A DNA stretch of 64,000 nt from contig JABJJN010000008.1 in assembly GCA_018660835.1 (NCBI GenBank), positions 358,965 through 422,964 of the forward strand, written 5' to 3'. Of the stretch, positions 23,526-32,919 are shown in pieces. Position numbers and translations under genes: made by a program. The notes beneath the pieces were generated by a model. The model had not been told where the DNA came from and made no database searches. It saw only the letters and a program-made list of their open reading frames with translations. This DNA comes from Gemmatimonadota bacterium. Its GTDB lineage: Bacteria > Latescibacterota > UBA2968 > UBA8231. Each line of letters opens with the position of its first letter. Position 1 is the first letter of the stretch.

Positions 23526-24613
23526 AAGCGGTCCTGGCCATCCTGCTGTAGTCGATCAATCACCTCGCGAACGCGTTGGGCGTCCTGCTTCCGGCAAACA
23601 AGCAGGGCGTCCGGCGTGTCGACGACGACCAGATCATCGACACCGACGAGGGCGACCACCTTTTTCTGATCGCCGCCATAGACCGTCACATTGCCACTGT
23701 CGACGGTGACGACATTCCCCTTAAGAAGATTCCCCTCGCCATCTGCGGCCAGCACGTCTGTCAATGCCGCCCAACTGCCAATGTCTCCCCAGTTGAGGTC
23801 ACCTTCCAGTGCAGCCACGTGCGGCGCGGGCTCGAGGATAGCATTGTCCACGGCAATCCCCTTCATCTGCGGGTATTCGTCCGCCAGGATCTGTGTAAGT
23901 CGCTCCGGGTCGTCGCCCACCGCACCGATTCGCAGGGCACGCTCGTGAATGTCGGGTTCGTACTCAGCGAATAGATCCATCACCGTCTGCGCTCGCCAGA
24001 CAAACATGTTCGTATTCCATAGATACTCGCCGCTGTCGGCGTAGCGCGTCGCTGTCGCCGTGTCGGGCTTCTCGGTAAACTCCGTCGCTTCGAAGACAGG
24101 TTGCCCCGCGCTGTGACACAGAACCGTGCCTTTGCGGATATATCCATAGCCCGTCTCCGGCCGAACGGGCTTCACCCCGATCACATAGAGATATTCCGCG
24201 TGCTGTTCACAGGCGCCTGATGCTGCCTGGATGAGTTCGCAGAATTCCTCGGGCTTGCCGATGTAGTGATCTGATCCCAGAGAAGCAATGGTACAATCAG
24301 GCCATCGGGCCCCAAGCAGGGCGCATTCGAGGGCAACAGCGGGGCCTGTATTGCGCAGGGCTGGTTCGACGATCAGCTGGCTTGCTGGCAACTGCGGCAA
24401 TTGTTGTCGTACCAGATCTGCCTGAGCGGCTCCCGTCGAAACGAAGATGTCCTCCATATCAGCGATCGGTAGAATACGCTCAACCGCTTCCTGCAGCATG
24501 GTGCGCTCGCCTGCCATGGCATGGAACTGTTTCGGTCGTGACTGCCGACTATAGGGCCACAGACGAGTACCTACACCACCTGCACGGATAACGAATTTGA
24601 GCTCTGCTGCCAC
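23519..24613 (-). CDS. manC: Mannose-1-phosphate guanylyltransferase
   Basis: Makes GDP-mannose from mannose-1-phosphate and GTP, a precursor of surface polysaccharide. The 364-residue product has the nucleotidyltransferase signature RAGGVGTRLWPYSRQSRPKQF, GSDHYIG for metal binding, and FTEKPDTATATRYADSG with YLWNTNMFVW, typical of the ManC/GMP group. DLNWGDIGSWAAL is also conserved. It lacks the C-terminal isomerase domain of bifunctional enzymes; that activity is supplied by the adjacent upstream manA, 22 bases away on the same strand. Confidence 0.93.
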   Translation of the reverse strand: MAAELKFVIRAGGVGTRLWPYSRQSRPKQFHAMAGERTMLQEAVERILPIADMEDIFVSTGAAQADLVRQQLPQLPASQLIVEPALRNTGPAVALECALLGARWPDCTIASLGSDHYIGKPEEFCELIQAASGACEQHAEYLYVIGVKPVRPETGYGYIRKGTVLCHSAGQPVFEATEFTEKPDTATATRYADSGEYLWNTNMFVWRAQTVMDLFAEYEPDIHERALRIGAVGDDPERLTQILADEYPQMKGIAVDNAILEPAPHVAALEGDLNWGDIGSWAALTDVLAADGEGNLLKGNVVTVDSGNVTVYGGDQKKVVALVGVDDLVVVDTPDALLVCRKQDAQRVREVIDRLQQDGQDRFV

Positions 24614-24635
24614 GAGTCCCCCTTGAATCGGTTTC

Positions 24636-25634
24636 TTATGTTGTCGGTGTTGCGATCAGACAGCGACCAACTTCCGGCGCCGGACAAACACGCACGTTCT
24701 GTCCTGCAGGAATCATGGCCGTGTCACCGGGACCGAGGACGCACTCCTGCTTATCACCGGAGAGCGTCACATGCCCAGCCGTTGCCGTGACGGCGGCAAA
24801 GGTGAACTGCGTGTCCACCTCGATCTCCCCATCAATTACATCAAGACGGAAGTAGTCCGTGTCCAGCACGGTCGTGGATCCGTCATATGGTTTCAATTTC
24901 TGTGCAAGCTTCTGCTGCAACTTCTGCACCTGGGGTCGAAGGCTGAAGTCAGTGACTGCAAGTCCTTGCTCAACATGCAACTCACGCTTGCCACCATCCA
25001 GGCCGTCTCGGTCGTAGTCGTAGAGCCGAAAGGTGATGTCACTCGACTGCTGTACTTCGTAGATCACAACACCTCGACAGAGCGCGTGCACAGTCCCTGC
25101 GGGAAGATAGACCACATCACCAGCAGACACGGACTCGAAATGCACCACCTGTTCAGCTTCTCCGGCAGCGATCGCCGCAGAGAAATCCTCTGCACTGACA
25201 CCATCCTCGAGTCCCAGGGCAATCCGCCCGGCGTCAGAATGCAGGATCACCCACGCCTCGGTCTTGCCATACGTACCCAGTGCATGTGCCCTGGCGTAAA
25301 CATCGTCCGGATGTACCTGGATCGACAGATCGTCCTGCGCATCAATGAGCTTGATCAGAAGTGGAAATGCATCGCCGTAGCGCGCGATGACCGCGTCGCC
25401 CACGAGATCGGGCCCGTAGTCGCCGAGAACGTCGGCAAGACCACGACCTTCCAGAACCCCTGAAGCGATCGTGCTGTCGCGACCGGCCAAGGCAGAAAGT
25501 TCGAAGGCTTCCCCGATGCTTTTATCTGCAGGTAGTCGCTTGCCATAGAGCTCACCTAACCGTCGCCCTCCCCACACCATTTCGCGCAGATAGGGTCGCA
25601 AGGGCAGGATCTCTGGTAACTGGGGTAGCGACAT
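24636..25634 (-). CDS. manA: Mannose-6-phosphate isomerase, class I
   Basis: Interconverts fructose-6-phosphate and mannose-6-phosphate, feeding GDP-mannose synthesis with the downstream manC. The 332-residue cupin protein has the zinc-site motifs SIQVHPDDVYAR and GKTEAWVIL, and a later histidine in YLPAGTVHALC, in the order expected for type I enzymes. The C-terminal cupin half (GHVTLSGDKQE and PGDTAMIPAG) is complete. It is separated from fliG by about 120 bp holding GGATCG-type repeats but no gene. Confidence 0.93.
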   Translation of the reverse strand: MSLPQLPEILPLRPYLREMVWGGRRLGELYGKRLPADKSIGEAFELSALAGRDSTIASGVLEGRGLADVLGDYGPDLVGDAVIARYGDAFPLLIKLIDAQDDLSIQVHPDDVYARAHALGTYGKTEAWVILHSDAGRIALGLEDGVSAEDFSAAIAAGEAEQVVHFESVSAGDVVYLPAGTVHALCRGVVIYEVQQSSDITFRLYDYDRDGLDGGKRELHVEQGLAVTDFSLRPQVQKLQQKLAQKLKPYDGSTTVLDTDYFRLDVIDGEIEVDTQFTFAAVTATAGHVTLSGDKQECVLGPGDTAMIPAGQNVRVCPAPEVGRCLIATPTT

Positions 25635-25754
25635 CCAGCAAATCGGCCGAGAGGAGGATGGAGTAGCGTAGGTCGAAGGATCGCGGATCGAGGAAGAATG
25701 TAGAGGTGGCTTTCCGCGAACGCTATCTCCGCTGGTTCCGGATCGACTTACGTA

Positions 25755-26789
25755 CTAGACGAATTCCTCGCTGGCGTCACCACGGGTGATGACGATCTGT
25801 CCCTGGTCCTCGAGTTGGCGGCACTGCTGCACGATTCGCAACTGCACTTCCTCCACCTCACTCAGGCGCATGGGACCAAGAAATTCCATCTCCTCAGTAA
25901 TGAAGGTGCGGACCCGCTCCGACATATTACCCAGAATCTTGTCCTTCAACTCCTCCTCGGCGCCTTTCATGGCAACAACGAGATCTTTCTGCTCTACTTC
26001 CTTCATCAACAACTGCAGTTCGCGGTCTGTGAGCTTGATGAGATCGCCAAAGACGAACATCTGATTTCGCACTTCCTCGGCGATCTCAGGATCCGTGCCA
26101 TCCATGATATCGAGGACACTCTTTTCCACGGACGAACCGGTGAGATTGAGAATATCCGCCACGACCTTCGTCCCCCCCACATCTTGATTCCCACCGAGGA
26201 TGTCCTTGAGTGATGACTCGAGACTCTCTTCGATCTGCTTCAGCACATTGGGCGTGATGTTCTCCAGCGAGGCAATCCGATAGGCCACATCTGCCTGCAT
26301 GTATTCTGGCAGGTGTGACAGGATCCCTGCCGCTTGCTCAGCGTCCAATTGCGACAACACCAGGGCAATCGTCTGCGGGTGTTCATTGGTGATAAAGGGA
26401 GCGATCTGCTGCGGCGCGACATTCTTGAGAATGTAGAACCCTGAGCTCACGCGGGTGGTGACGCGATCGAGAATCTCCTGCGCCTTACGTGGCCCGACGG
26501 CACGCTCAAGAATCTCTCGAGCGAAGTCCGTTCCGCCCTGGGCCAGCCACTCTCCTGTAAGCAGGTGTTGTTCGAAGTCCTCCAGAACAGAATCGATCAA
26601 CTTCGAGCTGATCGTGCCCAGGCTCGCAATGGCTTGGGTGATCTCCTCAATCTCGTAGTCGGACAGGAATTTCATCACCTGACTCGAGGCATCCTCACCA
26701 AGAGCGACCATCAAGATGGCCACTTTGTGGAGGACGGGAAGTTCCTCCTCCTGACTCGGATCCTTGTCATCAGTGGCATAGATCGCCAT
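25755..26789 (-). CDS. fliG: Flagellar motor switch protein FliG
   Basis: FliG sits in the C-ring of the flagellar motor and transmits torque from the stator. The 344-residue product has all three parts: the N-terminal KVAILMVALGEDASSQVMKF, the middle EHPQTIALVLSQLDAEQAAGIL, and the C-terminal LTDRELQLLMKEVEQKDLVVAMKG with NMSERVRTFITEEME carrying the charged torque helix. The ATG at 26789 is chosen over a TTG nine bases upstream. No other flagellar gene is in the window, which is unusual because fliG is normally in a fliF-fliG-fliH cluster. Confidence 0.93.
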   Translation of the reverse strand: MAIYATDDKDPSQEEELPVLHKVAILMVALGEDASSQVMKFLSDYEIEEITQAIASLGTISSKLIDSVLEDFEQHLLTGEWLAQGGTDFAREILERAVGPRKAQEILDRVTTRVSSGFYILKNVAPQQIAPFITNEHPQTIALVLSQLDAEQAAGILSHLPEYMQADVAYRIASLENITPNVLKQIEESLESSLKDILGGNQDVGGTKVVADILNLTGSSVEKSVLDIMDGTDPEIAEEVRNQMFVFGDLIKLTDRELQLLMKEVEQKDLVVAMKGAEEELKDKILGNMSERVRTFITEEMEFLGPMRLSEVEEVQLRIVQQCRQLEDQGQIVITRGDASEEFV

Positions 26790-26932
26790 GGGGCCCAACC
26801 TTCGAGAGGTGATTGCTTTGCTCTCGGTACATCGGCTGGATAGCGGATTCCTGTACTGTTTCGTCTCACTTGCACCTTTGTTTCACTGCTTGATGCCTCT
26901 TGGTAAACCGCTTCGCCCTCATTTTGGCACGA

Positions 26933-29269
26933 TTAGCGATTGGCCAATCGCTGGGCCTCGCGCAGATTCGCCATCAGCACGACATCATGTGGACGTCGAA
27001 GGGAGGCCTGACGCAGGTGGGCGACCGCCTCCGCTGGTCTGCCAAGGATGACCAGCAGCTTGCCGAGATTGTGGTGCGCCGCCGTTTGCGTGCGGTCCAG
27101 CGAGAGGGCCGTCTCGAATAGTTCCTGCGCGAGGTTGAGTTTTCCCAGCGCCATGTGCACACATCCGAGATTGTTGCTGAGCGCTGCCGACGCGGCGCCA
27201 CCTTGTGCAGCCTGATGCAGGTCTTCAACGGCCCCATGCAAGTCGCCGGTGAAGTATCGCGCCAAGGCCCGGGCACCCGCTGCGCGAGGGTGTATTCCAC
27301 CCGTCTGGGCGATGACCTGATCGAGCAGTGAGAGCGCTTCGCGGTAGTGACGCTGACGTACGTGCAGTAGACCTCGATTCAGCCTTGCCGTCGAGTGTCC
27401 GCCCGCAAGGGCCTCATCATAGTGCCTGATCGCCGTGGGTGGATCACGCAGCCCTTCGGCGACGGCCCCCAGATTGTTGATGGCCTCTGGCATCGTCGCA
27501 CGCAACTGCAAGGCGCGCTCCAGCGCCACACGCGCTTGCTGCAAGTGTCCCTGCGCAGCCAGTAAGGCTCCAAGATTGTAGTGCGCCTCCGGTTGCGTGG
27601 AACGGCTCTGCTCAACGAGCAATTGCTCCGCTTCCTGCAGATCTCCTGCCCGCCACGAGGCGACAGCAAGATTTACCCGCGCAGCGGGGAGGTCCGTTGC
27701 TGCGGCCCACTCGCCTGCGGCCTCGTCGTAACGGCCGGAAACCCAGAGAGCCAGGCCACGCAGATTGGCCGCAGACGCTGTCCTGTGATCAGCTAGTAAG
27801 CGCAGGGCATGCGTCGCATCACCCTGCTGTAGTGTTCGGGCTGCTGGCAGCAATTGAGCATCCGTCTCAACCAGGCTCAGCAATGGCCCATCCAGTACGC
27901 CCCCTTCGTCAACGACAAATTCGAGCTGCAGGTTATAGAATCGTTTGGCGTTCTGCGTTTGCTCTGTTGCCCCTGCAAAGAGCGCCAGTTCGCTGTGATA
28001 GTCCTGGTTTCGCGCAAAGGTTGTCGCCCCCAGGGCGAGCACAGCCAGAGCGAGAGCCAAGCGCCTTGTCGTAGATGGCAGCGACGAACCGAGCCATCCA
28101 AGCAGGAACAGCGGGGCGACCAGAGGTAGATACATACGGTGCTCGACGAGCAGATCGCGCAGCGGCACCAGACTCGATGTGGGTGCGAGAATCCCTGCAA
28201 ACCACACAACCACAAACATCAGACGGCGTCGCCGCACCAACCCGTACCCCACGCCAGCGAGCATGAGAAATATGAGCAGGAGCAAAGCCCATTGTGGTCC
28301 ATCGGAGACGGGCCAGCCATGATCAATCATGAGTGGCCGGGGCCAGATGACCAGTTGCAGATAGTGCAGGATCACACCTGGCTGGCTGATGAGATAGTCC
28401 AGGCGCCCGAAACCCTCGGCATCGCCACGAATCTGCGCCGCGAGACTGGCAGGATCTGTGAGCACTAGACCACTCAAACCGGCGACAACCGGGGCACCAA
28501 GAGCCAGATATAGAACCCGCCGCTGGCGCCACGTCGCGCGCAACCCTCCCGTGAGAATCAGCATGTCAAACAGTAGCAGAACCACTGGCAGAGTGATGGC
28601 GATCTGCTTTGTTACCATCGCCGCCCACCAGCTCAGAACAATCAGTGCCCACCATGCCCCCTGCCGACGCAGGCCGTCGTCTGTGATCGTCACACTGCGA
28701 AGCAACGCATAGAAACACAGGACATAGAGAAGACTGGCGAGGGACTCACCACGTTGAATGACATAGGTCACAGCCTGTGTCGTGAGCGGATGGACGACCC
28801 ACAGCAACGCCGTCCCCCCTGCCAGGTCCCGCGGACCAACCCGCAGATCCTGCGGGCGAACACGCTGATCCTGCGTGCGAACACGCTGATCCTGCGTGCG
28901 AACACGCGGCTCCTGCGTGCGAACACGCGGCAAGTATTTGGCGATGCCCTCGATTTGCAGGGTACGGCGCAGTGATCCATATAGCAGGAGTGCCGTCGCC
29001 AGATGGATGGCAACATTCACCACGTGGTACGACCAGGGAGCGAGTCCACTGATGGCGAAATTGATGGCGAGCGTAAAGAACAGTAGTGGCCTTGCAGTCC
29101 CCCGAGCCGCTGCCCATGGAGGCCACAGATGCTGCAGATCATCATTGTCGACAATCCACGGCAGATCATCGAAGACGAAAACCCCATCGAGACTGGGCAG
29201 ATAGGCGAGGGTGCCCAAGGCCACTATCCACAGCGACCAGCTTGACCAACGAAGCTTGAGTGACCTCAT
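26933..29269 (-). CDS. Multispanning membrane protein with C-terminal TPR repeats (TMTC-like, possible glycosyltransferase)
   Basis: A 778-residue protein. The N-terminal half has about ten membrane helices. After the first there is FVFDDLPWIVDNDD, an acidic loop motif like those of GT-C sugar transferases, then YHVVNVAIHLATALLLY and RGESLASLLYVLCFYALL, typical of TMTC/DUF1736-like bacterial proteins. The last 300 residues are TPR repeats (AHYNLGALLAAQGHLQQAR, INNLGAVAEG, HNLGKLLVILGRPAEAV). Lipid-linked sugar transfer to proteins is the inferred role. An in-frame heptapeptide repeat occupies residues about 113-148. An ATG at 29287 is an alternative start; the gene is divergent from the next one. 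Confidence 0.8.
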   Translation of the reverse strand: MRSLKLRWSSWSLWIVALGTLAYLPSLDGVFVFDDLPWIVDNDDLQHLWPPWAAARGTARPLLFFTLAINFAISGLAPWSYHVVNVAIHLATALLLYGSLRRTLQIEGIAKYLPRVRTQEPRVRTQDQRVRTQDQRVRPQDLRVGPRDLAGGTALLWVVHPLTTQAVTYVIQRGESLASLLYVLCFYALLRSVTITDDGLRRQGAWWALIVLSWWAAMVTKQIAITLPVVLLLFDMLILTGGLRATWRQRRVLYLALGAPVVAGLSGLVLTDPASLAAQIRGDAEGFGRLDYLISQPGVILHYLQLVIWPRPLMIDHGWPVSDGPQWALLLLIFLMLAGVGYGLVRRRRLMFVVVWFAGILAPTSSLVPLRDLLVEHRMYLPLVAPLFLLGWLGSSLPSTTRRLALALAVLALGATTFARNQDYHSELALFAGATEQTQNAKRFYNLQLEFVVDEGGVLDGPLLSLVETDAQLLPAARTLQQGDATHALRLLADHRTASAANLRGLALWVSGRYDEAAGEWAAATDLPAARVNLAVASWRAGDLQEAEQLLVEQSRSTQPEAHYNLGALLAAQGHLQQARVALERALQLRATMPEAINNLGAVAEGLRDPPTAIRHYDEALAGGHSTARLNRGLLHVRQRHYREALSLLDQVIAQTGGIHPRAAGARALARYFTGDLHGAVEDLHQAAQGGAASAALSNNLGCVHMALGKLNLAQELFETALSLDRTQTAAHHNLGKLLVILGRPAEAVAHLRQASLRRPHDVVLMANLREAQRLANR
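28824..28930 (-). repeat. Five-copy 21-bp in-frame tandem repeat inside the TMTC-like gene
   Basis: On the coding strand the unit CGCGTGTTCGCACGCAGGA plus two more bases repeats about five times, encoding RVRTQEP, RVRTQDQ, RVRTQDQ, RVRPQDL and RVGPRDL. The first copies are nearly identical and the last ones diverged. The array adds a basic loop between membrane helices. Confidence 0.85.
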
Positions 29270-29316
29270 TGGCCTCGCACCTGGCATACTCGCCCCCCTT
29301 TATCCGGCACCCATCG

Positions 29317-31236
29317 ATGGCTCACGCCCCCCAAGTAATCGATCCAGACTCGGGCAACGAAGATTCTGGCCAGAGCAGCGTCCAAGGCACCTGGCTGGTT
29401 CTGGCTCTGGCTGTTTGGGCAGGTCTTAGTCTGGGTCACGGCACGGGTCTCGACATTGTGTCGCTGGGGGTAAAGTGGATTCAGCTACCCGGATCTGTGA
29501 GCGATGCGGGGGGCCAGGTGGGTTTCCTTATTGGTGAAAGAATCCTCGCGGCAACTCTGGGTCTGACGGCGGTAGTCATTCTCTTTCTGATGGTAAACAA
29601 AGCCGCGTCCTTTGGGGCCCTTGCCCTGGGCAGCCTGATCCCAGCCTGGATTCTGTGCGGCGCCCTCGGGTTGCTCGCCTGGAAGCTGATCATCATCTAC
29701 ACGACCGAATTGGTGCACTTCGCACAGTATGCGTTGGTCGGCGCACTCTTCAGCATTGCCCTGGGTCGCGGCCGGCGTCCCCAATTTGCGTTTGTCGTGG
29801 TTTTTTTCCTCGGCATGTTGGACGAAGTCTGGCAACACTATGGTCTGCACGTCTGGCTCCTTGAAGAGCAGACACACTATCTGGATTGGAGTGATCCATT
29901 CCTCAATGGCATCGGTGCCTTCGCTGGCGTGCTGCCTGCCGCCTGTTGGCTACGACTGCGCGAATGCGGCACAACACAGATGCATGTCATCTACGCTTCG
30001 GCGGGAATCGCAGTCATTGTTCTGTTTCCACTGCTGCTGCTCGATCCTGCCACGCTCTCCTCCTGGTTTGGAAGTTATCCATACTATCCGTTCTGGGACG
30101 AACACACCAACTTCAAACCCGTTCATTGGGTCACGCCGTACGAAGGCATTCCCCTCATTCCCGCCTTCCTTCTGCTCGTAGGTTCAGTCCTCGACCCGGT
30201 CCGTCGGGCAACTTCCGTGATGGTTCTGGCGATCTGTGGATTGTTGTTCGGCATCGCAATTCAGCCTCTGTCACGGACAAATGGAACCATTGTGCACGAG
30301 AAGGTTCCGCATGCACTGGTCATGCCTGTCGCTGAAGATGTGATCACCATCGATGGCCATGCTGAGGAACCAGTCTGGGATCAGGCGACAAGACTCGGTC
30401 CATTCCGTGACAACCTCTCAGGTGGCGCTTTGGCCCCCACCTGTCGTGACCAACCAGCTCTGCCGAGGACCGAAGCGCGTGTGTTGTGGTCTACTCAAGC
30501 TCTGTATCTGTCGCTATCTGTGCGCGACGAGGATGTTTGGGCACGGCAACTTGAGCGCGACAGTCCCGGCGTGCTGAGGGACGAGGGGATTCGCATAATG
30601 ATCGACGATGGAGGCGAAGAGGTTCTGTTCTACGAGGTTGACCTGTCACCGGCCAATGGTCTTGTAGACATGCTGCAACTCGTGGCGAGTGCACCCATTG
30701 ACTTCGAGCCGTGGTCTCCGACGCTTGGCTGGCGTCACTTCGATGCGCCGCAGATTACGAGTGCCGTTCATGTCGAAGGTTCCCTCGAGATGGTATCGTC
30801 ACCGCAAGTGCCGATCGTCTCTGCGCCGGATAGCGGCTACACGGTAGAGGTGCGCGTACCCTGGAGTGTATTCCGCACATCAAGCAGTCCCTCAAGCAAC
30901 AGTGCCCACATCGCCTTGCCGCCGAAACCCTCTGATCGTTGGCGGCTGGGGCTCTATCGTTTGGAGACTCCACGCCCCAGTACCGAATTAGCCCAATCAG
31001 TGTCCGTAGAGGACGCCCAGATGCAGCTGGGTGTCAGCACGAGCCAGTGGCCCGCATTGATGGAGGAACGCGACTGGACGGTCGATGCTCAGGGCCGCTT
31101 GCCAGGGAGCCAGGTGTGGGGAGAGATTGCGCGCCGTTGTGGTCGATTGCAGGCATGGTCGCCGACATTCCTCGATCTACGTCGGCCAAGTCACTTTGGG
31201 GTGATCGAATTCTCACCGCCACCTTCCCTTCACTGA
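29317..31236 (+). CDS. Membrane protein with VanZ-like region and C-terminal CBM9-like sugar-binding domain
   Basis: A 639-residue protein. Residues about 20-330 contain eight or more membrane helices; one part (AQYALVGALFSIALGRG, FFLGMLDEVWQHYG, DPFLNGIGAFAGVL) matches the VanZ-like pattern of a helix, an acidic Asp/Glu turn and a DxxxN helix. From about residue 340 a soluble domain begins with TIDGHAEEPVWDQA, the usual opening of CBM9-like carbohydrate-binding modules, followed by LYLSLSVRDEDVW and GYTVEVRVPWSVF. Membrane anchoring of a sugar-binding head is the visible architecture; function is unknown. An upstream in-frame start at 29260 overlaps the divergent gene. Confidence 0.75.
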   Translation: MAHAPQVIDPDSGNEDSGQSSVQGTWLVLALAVWAGLSLGHGTGLDIVSLGVKWIQLPGSVSDAGGQVGFLIGERILAATLGLTAVVILFLMVNKAASFGALALGSLIPAWILCGALGLLAWKLIIIYTTELVHFAQYALVGALFSIALGRGRRPQFAFVVVFFLGMLDEVWQHYGLHVWLLEEQTHYLDWSDPFLNGIGAFAGVLPAACWLRLRECGTTQMHVIYASAGIAVIVLFPLLLLDPATLSSWFGSYPYYPFWDEHTNFKPVHWVTPYEGIPLIPAFLLLVGSVLDPVRRATSVMVLAICGLLFGIAIQPLSRTNGTIVHEKVPHALVMPVAEDVITIDGHAEEPVWDQATRLGPFRDNLSGGALAPTCRDQPALPRTEARVLWSTQALYLSLSVRDEDVWARQLERDSPGVLRDEGIRIMIDDGGEEVLFYEVDLSPANGLVDMLQLVASAPIDFEPWSPTLGWRHFDAPQITSAVHVEGSLEMVSSPQVPIVSAPDSGYTVEVRVPWSVFRTSSSPSSNSAHIALPPKPSDRWRLGLYRLETPRPSTELAQSVSVEDAQMQLGVSTSQWPALMEERDWTVDAQGRLPGSQVWGEIARRCGRLQAWSPTFLDLRRPSHFGVIEFSPPPSLH

Positions 31237-31246
31237 TTCGGCTCGG

Positions 31247-32785
31247 ATGAAAACAGCAACCACACAGCGAGTCGCCGTCATCGATCTTGGCTCCAACACG
31301 GCCCGCCTCGTCGTGATGGAAGCAACCCCTGGCTACGCCTATCGACTCGTGGACGAAATCCGCGAGGTCGTTCGCCTGCGTCAGGGCATGACACAGGATG
31401 GACTCAGTGATGATGCCATCGACAGGGCGTTCTCGACACTGCGCATGTTCACCCGCTTTTGCACCAGCACGCGGACCGATGTCATCCTGGCAACCGCCAC
31501 CAGCGCCGTGCGCGATGCAGCCAATGGTCGTGCCTTCATTGACAAGGTCCAACAGGATCTCGACCTGACGCTGCGGATTCTCGACGGCGAGGAAGAGGCC
31601 TTCTATGGAGTCATCGGTGCGCTTAACGAGGTTCCCCTCGATGGTGGAGCAGTTCTCGACATCGGCGGTGGCAGCGCGCAACTGAGCAGAATCCAATCGG
31701 GCCGATCGGAAGTGGGATCCTCTCTGACCCTCGGGTCGCTGGCCCTGACGGAGAGATTTGTCAGCAAAGATCCTGTCAGCGCCAAACAAGTGAAGAGTCT
31801 CGAGCAGGAGATCTCTCGACAGCTGCACACGATTCCCTGGATCGACACGGTACGCGACAGCGACCTCGTCGGTCTGGGTGGGACGATTCGCAACCTGGCG
31901 AAGATCGAGACCATGCGGCAGAAGAGCCCGCTGAACACGCTGCATGGCTTTCTGCTGACGCGAGATTCCCTCGACGCAAGCATCGACAGCTTCATCGAAC
32001 TGCCTCTTGCCAAGCGTCAACGAATCGATGGGTTGAGCCCGGATCGAGCTGATATCATTCTCGCGGGAGCCCTTGTCGTGCGTGGTGTCTTCGAGACCCT
32101 CGGCGTCGACCAACTAACCATTTCGACGGGTGGTTTACGTGAGGGCCTGTTCCTCGAACACTTCTGGGAACACCTCGACTATCCGGTCATCGATGATGTA
32201 CGTCGCTTCTCCGTGTTGAATCTGGCGCGCATCTACGGCTACCAGAAGGACCATGCGAATCATGTACGCCATCTGGCGGGGCGTCTATTCGATCAATTGC
32301 TACCACTGCACGATCAAGGTGCACAGGATCGTGAACTACTCGATGCGGCAGCGCTACTACACGATCTGGGGACGATTATCGCCTACGATGGACATCATAA
32401 ACATTCGCAAACGCTGATTCACTACAACGGACTGGCTGGATTCTCCCGACGTGAAATATGCCTGATCGCCCTGCTGACTCGCTTTCATCGCAAGGGGTCT
32501 CCCGACATCGAGGGATACGAGTCTGTGCTCAACAAGCGCGATGGCAAGACACTCACCTACCTGGCAGCCATTCTGCGCATGGCAGAGTTCCTCGAGCGCG
32601 GACGCAATGCTTGCGTCAACGACGTCATCACAAAATGGGATGACGATGCTCTGCGGATTACGCTCGTTGCGGATGAGCATCCAGCTGTGGAAATCTGGGA
32701 GACGCGGCGCAATGCGCTGCCACTGATGGAGAGTGCCTTCGGCCGCCGTGTAGTGCTCGACAGTATGGCTGCCCCACTCGACTGA
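31247..32785 (+). CDS. Ppx/GppA family phosphatase with C-terminal HD-like domain
   Basis: Exopolyphosphatase or guanosine pentaphosphate phosphatase, controlling polyphosphate or (p)ppGpp pools. The 512-residue protein has the actin-fold phosphate loops VAVIDLGSNTARLVV and AVLDIGGGSAQLS, TATSAVRDAANG, and a conserved ISTGGLREGL end to the second domain. The C-terminal 190 residues form an HD-like helical domain (LLDAAALLHDLGTIIAYDGH), as in GppA and long Ppx proteins. It starts with ATG ten bases after the preceding gene. The choice between Ppx and GppA activity cannot be made from the sequence. Confidence 0.92.
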   Translation: MKTATTQRVAVIDLGSNTARLVVMEATPGYAYRLVDEIREVVRLRQGMTQDGLSDDAIDRAFSTLRMFTRFCTSTRTDVILATATSAVRDAANGRAFIDKVQQDLDLTLRILDGEEEAFYGVIGALNEVPLDGGAVLDIGGGSAQLSRIQSGRSEVGSSLTLGSLALTERFVSKDPVSAKQVKSLEQEISRQLHTIPWIDTVRDSDLVGLGGTIRNLAKIETMRQKSPLNTLHGFLLTRDSLDASIDSFIELPLAKRQRIDGLSPDRADIILAGALVVRGVFETLGVDQLTISTGGLREGLFLEHFWEHLDYPVIDDVRRFSVLNLARIYGYQKDHANHVRHLAGRLFDQLLPLHDQGAQDRELLDAAALLHDLGTIIAYDGHHKHSQTLIHYNGLAGFSRREICLIALLTRFHRKGSPDIEGYESVLNKRDGKTLTYLAAILRMAEFLERGRNACVNDVITKWDDDALRITLVADEHPAVEIWETRRNALPLMESAFGRRVVLDSMAAPLD

Positions 32786-32813
32786 TTTGAGCTGCCACTT
32801 CCGCATCCGCGTG

Positions 32814-32888
32814 AAGGGGCTTTTCTTCTATACCCTGACCCTTCTATTCTGTTCAGGGTCTGTGACCCCTTTAGTCAGTGCCCCTTTC
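32814..32888 (+). promoter_or_regulatory. Possible structured leader of ettA with alternative pairings
   Basis: The left segment AAGGGG (32814-32819) can pair with CCCCTT near 32867-32872 or with CCCCTT at 32881-32886. Inside lies an ACCCTGA/TCAGGGT hairpin (32832-32838 with 32853-32859). Mutually exclusive stems ahead of an ABC-F gene could act in attenuation, or simply end the upstream transcript. No T-run is obvious. Confidence 0.35.
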
Positions 32889-32919
32889 AAAATCTATTTC
32901 AGGATGAGTTGCCCAACGT

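Noticed and set aside
24771..25463. A 230-residue open frame on the plus strand
   Set aside because: It is antisense to manA, whose zinc-site motifs are intact.
28824..28930. Possible small CRISPR array
   Set aside because: The 21-bp units are directly adjacent with no unique spacers, are in frame within a gene, and no cas gene is present.
31034..32113. A 359-residue open frame on the minus strand
   Set aside because: It lies fully across the clear Ppx/GppA gene on the opposite strand, and its product shows no motif; it is a codon-bias shadow.
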